The position numbers and the translations under genes are program-made. A stretch of 29,035 bases of DNA from CBFGTA01 sp965651595 (GTDB lineage: Bacteria > Actinomycetota > Actinomycetes > S36-B12 > UBA10799): the NCBI GenBank assembly GCA_965651595.1, contig CBFGTA010000015.1:1-29035 (forward strand), read 5' to 3'. The notes beneath the pieces are model-generated. The model saw only the letters and a program-made list of their open reading frames with translations, was not told the origin of the DNA and made no database searches. This document shows, one piece after another, positions 7,377 through 13,640 of the stretch (position 1 is the stretch's first letter; each line of letters opens with the position of its first letter).

Positions 7377-7614
7377 AGCGGCCTCACACCATCCCTTACT
7401 GCCGTCATCTGCGGTGGTTGAAAATCCTTGAGATAATTTCCCGGCAAATATTAGCCGCTTCGCGCCCGATTAGCGACACCATTCTGGCGCATGCGGCAGG
7501 AATTCTCTGATTCGGGTCGCCGGAACCTGAACTCTTGCCCCAACGGTGCTGTGAGGGGCCGGTGAAGAGTGAGGTGCCGTGGCGGGTCCGCGGCCCGTAT
7601 GGTGAGCTAGGCTC

Positions 7615-8133
7615 ATGGCTCTCTACGCTCTTGGCGACCTTACCCCCACCATTGATCCCACTGCATTTGTGCACCCGGATGCCGTCATCATCGGTTCCGT
7701 CATAGTTGGCCCCGAAGCCAGCGTCTGGCCCACCGCTGTGTTGCGCGGAGACCACGGAACCATCCGAATCGGAGCCCAAACGTCAGTACAAGACGGCACC
7801 ATCGTGCATTGCACGTCGACTCTCGACACCAACATCGGCAGGCGGTGCACGGTCGGGCACAACGTGCACTTGGAAGGTTGCACGATCGAAGACAACTGTC
7901 TGATCGGGTCGGGATCGGTGGTGTTGCACGAGGCAGTGATTCGCGAGGGCGCCCTGGTGGGGGCACAGGCCCTCGTTCCCAACGGCTTCGAAGTGCCCGC
8001 GAGAGCCATGGCTCTCGGAGTGCCGTGCAAGATCCGCGAGGACGCCGTCGACCCCCAGGCGTTGGACTATGCCGCCGACATTTATGTTCGCAACTCGCAC
8101 TGGTACAACGCTGACCTGCGCCGAATCGACTAG
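7615..8133 (+). CDS. Gamma-carbonic-anhydrase-like left-handed beta-helix protein
   Basis: A 172-residue hexapeptide-repeat protein of the gamma-carbonic anhydrase (Cam/YrdA/PaaY) group, expected to form a trimer with metal sites between subunits. Repeats run from about residue 12 to 130, followed by a C-terminal helix (LDYAADIYVRNSHWYNADLRR). The metal histidines correspond to His65 (IVHCTST) and His82 (VGHNVHLEGC). The position usually occupied by the third histidine, five residues after His82, holds Glu87, while a His sits at 85. I believe this pattern is common in an actinobacterial subgroup, so carbonic anhydrase activity is uncertain. GGTGAG lies eight bases before the ATG. It converges on the inositol monophosphatase with a shared CTAG stop. 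Confidence 0.85.
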   Translation: MALYALGDLTPTIDPTAFVHPDAVIIGSVIVGPEASVWPTAVLRGDHGTIRIGAQTSVQDGTIVHCTSTLDTNIGRRCTVGHNVHLEGCTIEDNCLIGSGSVVLHEAVIREGALVGAQALVPNGFEVPARAMALGVPCKIREDAVDPQALDYAADIYVRNSHWYNADLRRID

Positions 8134-8993
8134 GTGATGGGCACCGCCCGCAGTGGGTTGAGGCGGGCGAGCACTCGGTCGAGTTGATCGAAAACTTCCG
8201 GGTTACCAGCCATGACGAGTTCGCAACTCGCGGGGAGGCCGTCGATGGAACCGACCCGACCGCCAGCTTCCAGCACAATCAAGCCAGCCGCCGCCAGGTC
8301 CCAGGCGTGTAGTCCGCGCTCGAAATAGCCGTCGAGTCGCCCAGCGGCCAACCAACACAGATCGACCGCAGCCGATCCAGCGCGCCGGATGTCGCGCACC
8401 TCCGTGATCAGACCGGTGAGGATTTCGGCCTGGACTGACCGCAATTGGGCGGAGTACCCAAAGCCGGTGGCCACCAGGCTGTGGCGCAGGCGCTGCTCGG
8501 AGCTCACCTGCAAGGACTCACGGCCGCGGCCCGACTCAACCCACGATCCGTGCCCGACGGTCCCGTAGTACTCCTCGCCTAGCCCAGGCATCGAGACGAC
8601 TCCCGCCACAACCTGGCTGTCGAGTTCGATTCCCACCGAGATCGCCCAAATCGGCAGGCCGTACAGGTAGTTCACGGTCCCGTCGATCGGGTCGATGATC
8701 CAGCGGACTCGACCGTGGGCCTCCTGTTGGGCACCCTCTTCCCCGTACACCGAGTCGTCGGGCCGGTCAGCGGTCAAACCGTGCACCAGCATCTGCTCGG
8801 CCCGCTGGTCCATTTCGGTGACGACATCGGTGGGAGTGCTCTTGGAAGAGAATGAGATCGCCGCAGGCCGGTCACCGACAACGCCAGCAACCCGCGCCAC
8901 CACCGAACGGGCCCGATCCAACAGGCTGGCCACTAGTGCGTCGTCGGCGGGGGCGAGGCGATCGGTGCGAAACTGCACCAGCGGTTCACTCAT
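8130..8993 (-). CDS. Inositol monophosphatase family protein
   Basis: A 287-residue Mg-dependent phosphatase of the FIG superfamily, likely to dephosphorylate inositol-1-phosphate or a related sugar phosphate. The metal-binding motifs are clear: GEEG at 84-87, WIIDPIDGTVNY from about residue 98 (Asp101, Asp104), and the C-terminal HAWDLAAAGLIVLEAGG. The length is usual for the family. Its ATG overlaps the end of the ferrochelatase gene by eight bases (ATGAGTGA), which indicates a two-gene operon with translational coupling. The pairing with ferrochelatase is familiar in Actinobacteria. Histidinol-phosphatase or cysQ-like activity cannot be excluded from sequence alone. Confidence 0.9.
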   Translation of the reverse strand: MSEPLVQFRTDRLAPADDALVASLLDRARSVVARVAGVVGDRPAAISFSSKSTPTDVVTEMDQRAEQMLVHGLTADRPDDSVYGEEGAQQEAHGRVRWIIDPIDGTVNYLYGLPIWAISVGIELDSQVVAGVVSMPGLGEEYYGTVGHGSWVESGRGRESLQVSSEQRLRHSLVATGFGYSAQLRSVQAEILTGLITEVRDIRRAGSAAVDLCWLAAGRLDGYFERGLHAWDLAAAGLIVLEAGGRVGSIDGLPASCELVMAGNPEVFDQLDRVLARLNPLRAVPIT

Positions 8994-10137
8994 GTGGTGT
9001 CACCGTCGCCCTCGGGTTCGAGTTCCCGACCGCAGTCTCCCCCTCAAACAGGGCCGGTCGGGGCGTTGGGCCCGCCGAGCAGCAACTGGCCGGGCACACC
9101 CCGGCGGCAGCACCGTCGGGTCCGAGTGCGGCTTGCTCACAGGGTGGCACGCCGACGGCGATCTCTCTGACCATGTCAGCCAGTACCACCGCGAACCGCT
9201 CGTCGGAGCCCACCGTGGCGGCCCGAGCGAACGCCACCCCGGCAGTGGCTGCGGCCTGTCGGGCGAGATGGTCGAGGTCCCAGAGAACCTCCATGTGGTC
9301 AGTCGCGAACCCGATCGGAACGACAACGACGCCTTCCACGCCCATACCTGCGAGGGCCTCAATGCGTTCGGACACGTCGGGTTCTAGCCACGGCACGCGC
9401 GGGGGCCCCGACCGGGACTGGAACACGAGTTCCGAACGAATGGGCACGGCCCACCGCTGGCTGAGGCGATCAGTTACGGCGTCGACCACGAACTGGTGCT
9501 GACGCACATAGGCGTGCCCACCGGCGGTCGGGTCGCCCGCTGCCGCGGCCTGGCCGACGGGCAGGGAATGCGTCGAGAACAACATCACGAACCGACCGTC
9601 CGCGACCGCAGACGGCGATATGCCCAGAGATTGAAAGGCGTGGTCGGCGTGGTCGGTGACGGCGTCGACCACGCCGGGATGATCGAACCACCGTCGCACC
9701 CGCACCAAGCTGGGCGGGGTCAATCCTCGTTCCCGCACCTGCTCAAGCGCGTCCCACAGGTTCTCTCGGTACTGCCGACACCCCGAATACGACGAGTAGC
9801 CACTCGTGATTACCACAGCGACGTTGTCGTGCCCTGCCTCTGAGAGGTCGGCCAAGGCGTCGGCTAGCCACGGCTCGGAGTTACGGTTGCCGAGCGCGAC
9901 CGGCACGCGCTGACCGAGGGTGCGCTCAAGTTCGGTCTCAAGCTGCCGCGCCAGTAGCCGGTTCTGGTCGTTGATCGGCGACCGGCCCCCGAGCGCCTCG
10001 TACTGGACAGCAACTTCGGCCAGGCGTTCGTCCGGGACGCCCCGACCGGCCGTGACTCGGCGCAGGAACGGGACAATCTGATCCGAACTTTCGGGGCCGC
10101 CGAAGGAGACCAATAGCACGGCGTCGACCATTAACAT
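8986..10137 (-). CDS. cpfC: Coproporphyrin III ferrochelatase (class I-type, actinobacterial [2Fe-2S] form)
   Basis: Inserts ferrous iron into coproporphyrin III in the coproporphyrin-dependent heme pathway of Actinobacteria. The 383-residue protein has DAVLLVSFGGPES at the start, YEALGGRSPIN, the catalytic His190 in FSTHSLP, and GFATDHMEVLWDLD. Four cysteines fit the [2Fe-2S] ligands known from the mycobacterial enzyme: Cys120 in the middle, and candidates at Cys333, Cys348 and Cys352/353 near the C-terminus. A 30-residue tail follows. ATG 10137 and ATG 10131 are both possible starts. Long upstream frame is open, but its translation is unlike ferrochelatase and overlaps sepH. It is followed by the overlapping inositol monophosphatase. 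Confidence 0.93.
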   Translation of the reverse strand: MLMVDAVLLVSFGGPESSDQIVPFLRRVTAGRGVPDERLAEVAVQYEALGGRSPINDQNRLLARQLETELERTLGQRVPVALGNRNSEPWLADALADLSEAGHDNVAVVITSGYSSYSGCRQYRENLWDALEQVRERGLTPPSLVRVRRWFDHPGVVDAVTDHADHAFQSLGISPSAVADGRFVMLFSTHSLPVGQAAAAGDPTAGGHAYVRQHQFVVDAVTDRLSQRWAVPIRSELVFQSRSGPPRVPWLEPDVSERIEALAGMGVEGVVVVPIGFATDHMEVLWDLDHLARQAAATAGVAFARAATVGSDERFAVVLADMVREIAVGVPPCEQAALGPDGAAAGVCPASCCSAGPTPRPALFEGETAVGNSNPRATVTPHE

Positions 10138-10186
10138 GTCACCATTGTTGCGCGCCCGGATACTCGCGACGACAGGAGACAAGCTG

Positions 10187-11080
10187 ATGCGGCGATTGAC
10201 GCTCGTGGGACCTTCACACGACGGCAAGAGCGTGCTCTTTGCTGACGAGGACAATAACCAGTACGAGGTGGTTGTTGACTCCCGCCTCGTGTCGGTCGTG
10301 CGACGGTTCGAAGCCGAGTCGGCCGCCCTCGATGCCCCGCGCGCGCCGGAACGAACGGAACTGACTCCGCGAGAGATCCAAGATCGCGTGCGCCATGGCG
10401 CGACAGTCGAACAGATCGCCCACGATGCGGGCATGGACGTCGACAAGGTGGGCCGCTTTGCTGTGACGGTCCTGACCGAACGCCTGTACATGTCTGACCA
10501 GGCCCGCAAGGTGGTCGTGGATCGGGATTCGGGTGTGTCACTCGATCAGCGGGCACGTGAACACATTGAGGCCGCTGACGGGAACGTCGAATCGATGTCG
10601 TGGGATGCCTGGCGCGACCCGGACGGGTACTGGATCATCGAACTCACCGCTGAGGTTCGCGGACGCGACCATGCGGCACTGTTCAGTTTTCTGCCCGCCG
10701 CCAAGTCGTTGTCGGCCGCTGACCGAAACGGGGCCGCGCTGCTCAAGACTGAGCTTCCCGGAACTGCTCTAAAGTCACCGTCGGAAAGCGCGCCCGCCAG
10801 CGAGCCGACCGATCCCGCCCCAGCAGCCTCACCGACTACCCACACCGAGGAGAGCCCCCGCCCAGCCGCGGAGTCAGAACCCGAGCCTGAACCTGAACCC
10901 GAGCCAGAACCCGAGCGTGGGCCTGAACCCGAGTCTGAACCCGAGCCCCAACGTGAGTCCGAGCGTGAGTCTGAACAGCCGCCTTCGCGCACGGGATCTG
11001 GGGAGCCGCCTGAAGCCAAGACGACTCCCCTCTGGGAGGAACTCCTTTTCGGAGACGAAGCTTCAGGCGACAAGGGTTAG
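10187..11080 (+). CDS. sepH: SepH cell-division protein (DUF3071)
   Basis: A 297-residue actinobacterial division protein; SepH of Streptomyces and Mycobacterium binds FtsZ and promotes filament assembly. The N-terminus MRRLTLVGPSHDGKSVLF and the following 150 residues match DUF3071. Within it, ELTPREIQDRVRHGATVEQIA and AGMDVDKVGRFAVTVL form the helix-turn-helix-like part. The C-terminal 110 residues are disordered, with a long run of Pro-Glu dipeptides (about 227-260). ATG 10187 is preferred because AGGAG precedes it and the protein then begins as the family does; an in-frame start at 10136 lacks such support. It is divergent from the ferrochelatase gene. Confidence 0.93.
   Translation: MRRLTLVGPSHDGKSVLFADEDNNQYEVVVDSRLVSVVRRFEAESAALDAPRAPERTELTPREIQDRVRHGATVEQIAHDAGMDVDKVGRFAVTVLTERLYMSDQARKVVVDRDSGVSLDQRAREHIEAADGNVESMSWDAWRDPDGYWIIELTAEVRGRDHAALFSFLPAAKSLSAADRNGAALLKTELPGTALKSPSESAPASEPTDPAPAASPTTHTEESPRPAAESEPEPEPEPEPEPERGPEPESEPEPQRESERESEQPPSRTGSGEPPEAKTTPLWEELLFGDEASGDKG
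10875..10965 (+). repeat. Hexanucleotide-type repeat coding for Pro-Glu dipeptides in sepH
   Basis: Degenerate copies of a six-base unit such as GAACCC and GAGCCT encode alternating Glu and Pro in the disordered tail of SepH. Such repeats change length easily by slippage. They lie inside a coding frame. Confidence 0.8.
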
Positions 11081-11143
11081 CGCCGCCAGTGGCACCTCAC
11101 TTCGGTTCCGGGCCAGAAGCGGCAGCAGCGAGAGTATGCGCCA

Positions 11144-13012
11144 TCAGACGGGAGCAGTGTCGGTTGTCAGAGCGAGCACTTCGGGCCCGTAGGTTGCCAA
11201 CTTCTTGACGCCAACCCCGCTGACTTCGCTCAGCTGTTCAGTAGTCGTCGGCCGCAGGGTGGCGATTTCTCGCAGCGTGGCATCGGGGAAAATGACGTAG
11301 GCGGGAACGTTGTCCCCGGTGGCCCGAGTCCGTCGCCAGTCGCGCAACCTTTCGAACAACTCGACGGCCTCGTCGGTGGGGTTCTCCCAACCCAAGCGGG
11401 ACGCCCCCGAGCCGCGGCCCACGCCCGCGCCCGCGGAACGGGGCGAGCCGCTTCTGCCCCGCGGGCGGGGGGCAGACGGCACTCGGAGGGCCACAGCTGT
11501 CTCGCCCCTCAGGATCGGCCCGATCAGGTCGGTGGTGGCGAGGGCACCATGAGTGTCGACCGCCAGCGCACCGTCGGCGAGCAGTTGGCGCACGACGGCT
11601 TGCCACGACTGGGCCGAAAGTTCCGCACCTATGCCCCACGTTGACAACTCGTCGTGGTGGTTTTCTTTCACACGGTCCGTGGGGTTGCCGAGCAAGATGT
11701 CGATCGACTGAGCCGCACCAAACTGTTGGTTGCGTTCCCTCTTGAGGCGCATCACCGTCGACAGCAGTTTTTGGGCGGCGATTGTCCCGTCCCAGGAAGC
11801 GGGCGGGTCCAAGCAGGTGTCGCAGTTGCCGCAAGGGTCGGACGCTTCACCAAAATAGGCGAGCAAGTTGACTCGGCGGCACGCCACCGTCTCACACAAA
11901 GCAAGCATCGCGTTCATCTGCCGAGTGAGACGGCGCCGATAGTCCTCACCGCCTTCGGACCTCGCAATCATCTTTCGATGCTGCACCACGTCTGCCAGCC
12001 CGTAGGCCATCCACGCAGTGGACGGCAGGCCGTCACGTCCGGCTCTGCCAGTCTCCTGGTAGTAGCCCTCGACAGACTTCGGCAGGTCAAGGTGGGCCAC
12101 GAACCGAACGTCGGGCTTGTCGATCCCCATTCCGAAAGCGATCGTCGCCACCACGACCACCCCGTCCTCGCGCAGGAATCGATCCTGGGTGTGCCGACGC
12201 ACATCGGCTGACAAGCCAGCGTGATAGGCGACGGCGTCGATTCCGCGATCGGTCAGGTAATTCGCGACCTGTTCGGTGCTCTTGCGCGAGAGGACGTAGA
12301 CAATGCCCGAGTCCCCACGGTGCTCGCGGTCGATGAATTCGAGGAGTTGCTGACGCGGCGAAAGTTTCTCGTCAATGCGGTACCGAATATTCGGGCGGTC
12401 GAAACTCGACACGAACATGCGGGCCTGGCCGAGGCCGAGTTTGCTGACGATTTCGCGGCGAGTCTCGGCCGTTGCCGTCGCCGTCAGCGCGATGCGGGGA
12501 ACGTCAGGCCAATGGCAGATGAGGTCGGCGATCTGCAGGTAGTCGGGTCGAAAGTCGTGGCCCCATTGGGACACGCAGTGGGCCTCGTCGATGGCGAAAA
12601 GGCTGATCGGCGACGAGGCGAGCAGGGCCCGGGTCGGAGAGTGGGCCAAACGCTCGGGGGCCACGTACAGAAGGTCGAGATCACCGCGACGATAGTCGCA
12701 GGCAACGAGTTGCTGAACGTGTGGCTCTTGAGAGGAGTTGAGGTAGGCGGCGCGCACTCCGAGCAACCGCAGCGCCTCGACCTGGTCATGCATCAGAGCG
12801 ATCAGGGGAGAAACAACGACGGCGGTGCCGGGCCGCACGAGTGCGGGAACCTGGTAACACAGCGACTTGCCCGCACCTGTCGGCATCAAGACGACCGCGT
12901 CACCACCGTGGGTGACGTGGCCGATGATGTCGCCCTGCTGGCCGCGAAACTCGCTGTAACCGAATACCTCGGCGAGGACCTTTGCCGGGCTCGCAGGCCG
13001 ATTGGCCACCAT
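11144..13012 (-). CDS. recQ: ATP-dependent DNA helicase RecQ
   Basis: A 622-residue 3'-5' helicase acting in recombination and replication-fork repair. Walker A is MPTGAGKS at about 43-50, the DEAH box is AIDEAHCVSQWGHDFRPDY, and motif VI is YYQETGRAGRDG. The zinc-binding cysteines are in ACRR and CGNCDTC. After the winged-helix part comes a Gly/Arg/Ser-rich linker (about 505-530), then a C-terminal HRDC domain (FERLRDWRRTRA to VGVKKLATYG). The ATG directly abuts the TAA of the DUF5998 gene, with no intervening base, so translation is probably coupled. Family and domain order are those of classical RecQ. Confidence 0.95.
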   Translation of the reverse strand: MVANRPASPAKVLAEVFGYSEFRGQQGDIIGHVTHGGDAVVLMPTGAGKSLCYQVPALVRPGTAVVVSPLIALMHDQVEALRLLGVRAAYLNSSQEPHVQQLVACDYRRGDLDLLYVAPERLAHSPTRALLASSPISLFAIDEAHCVSQWGHDFRPDYLQIADLICHWPDVPRIALTATATAETRREIVSKLGLGQARMFVSSFDRPNIRYRIDEKLSPRQQLLEFIDREHRGDSGIVYVLSRKSTEQVANYLTDRGIDAVAYHAGLSADVRRHTQDRFLREDGVVVVATIAFGMGIDKPDVRFVAHLDLPKSVEGYYQETGRAGRDGLPSTAWMAYGLADVVQHRKMIARSEGGEDYRRRLTRQMNAMLALCETVACRRVNLLAYFGEASDPCGNCDTCLDPPASWDGTIAAQKLLSTVMRLKRERNQQFGAAQSIDILLGNPTDRVKENHHDELSTWGIGAELSAQSWQAVVRQLLADGALAVDTHGALATTDLIGPILRGETAVALRVPSAPRPRGRSGSPRSAGAGVGRGSGASRLGWENPTDEAVELFERLRDWRRTRATGDNVPAYVIFPDATLREIATLRPTTTEQLSEVSGVGVKKLATYGPEVLALTTDTAPV

Positions 13013-13600
13013 TTACGAGTGCTGGCCAGTCACCCGCGAAAGCTCGGCAGCAAACTGCAATAACCGCTGCACCGCCACCGGACCATCGGCGGCTTCCGAG
13101 CACCGGATCGACAGGTCGTCGTCAACGCTACTGCCGGTGAACCCGTGGTCGGCGTCGCACTGCGGATCAGGGCACGTGGCGGGCTCGATGTCGAGCCGGC
13201 GCACCGCGCCCCACGACACGTTGAGCATCACTTCGGTGGGGGCTTGCCCGGGCCGATAGTTGGCGGGATCGGCCACCACACGGGTAATGACGACTGAGCG
13301 AATCCGCTCGAGGCGAACCGCTTCGGTAGCAGCGCTAGCCGTGGTGGGGCCGGGAGTGTCCGGTGCGGCCGAATGTTCGTCCACGTGGCCCATCAGCAAC
13401 CGCGACGGGGTCAGCGCCAACACGGTGACGTGGCGACGAAGCTCGTCACGGTCGAACGTGGCCTCGTGGTGCAAAGCAAAGCAAGTGACTTCTTCTCCAG
13501 CGATGGCGGCGGTCATGCAGTCCCCCACCAGCACCGGGTAGTACCCCGTGCGCTCGATCGCGACTCGCATCTCGTCAACGACGGCAGTCGATCTCAACAT
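13013..13600 (-). CDS. DUF5998 family protein
   Basis: A 195-residue soluble protein of the actinobacterial DUF5998 family, function unknown. Recognisable stretches are AIERTGYYPVLVGD, AGEEVTCFALHHEATFDRDELRRHVTVLALTPSRLLMGHVDEH and a late CPDPQCDADHG. The start is set at ATG 13600, which gives the usual family N-terminus. CACACT, a near-match to TANNNT, sits 6 nt upstream, so the message may be leaderless. The open frame extends to 13705, but that part overlaps the Pat-like gene and is unlike the family. recQ begins immediately after its stop. Confidence 0.82.
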   Translation of the reverse strand: MLRSTAVVDEMRVAIERTGYYPVLVGDCMTAAIAGEEVTCFALHHEATFDRDELRRHVTVLALTPSRLLMGHVDEHSAAPDTPGPTTASAATEAVRLERIRSVVITRVVADPANYRPGQAPTEVMLNVSWGAVRRLDIEPATCPDPQCDADHGFTGSSVDDDLSIRCSEAADGPVAVQRLLQFAAELSRVTGQHS

Positions 13601-13640
13601 TGTTCTAGTGTGACATACGAGGCCGACAGGACCGGGCCAA

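Noticed and set aside
7377..7614. A gene or RNA in the 238-base gap between DUF4193 and the gamma-carbonic-anhydrase-like gene
   Set aside because: The gap has a locally AT-rich patch (about 7420-7455), probably promoter DNA for DUF4193, but no supported reading frame, tRNA-like fold or clear -35/-10 pair.
10138..10509. N-terminal extension of the ferrochelatase frame
   Set aside because: The extension is Ser/Arg-rich, overlaps sepH on the other strand, and ferrochelatases begin at DAVLLVSFGGP.
10875..10965. CRISPR-like or tandem repeat array
   Set aside because: The units are six bases, in frame, and encode Pro-Glu dipeptides in SepH; there are no spacers.
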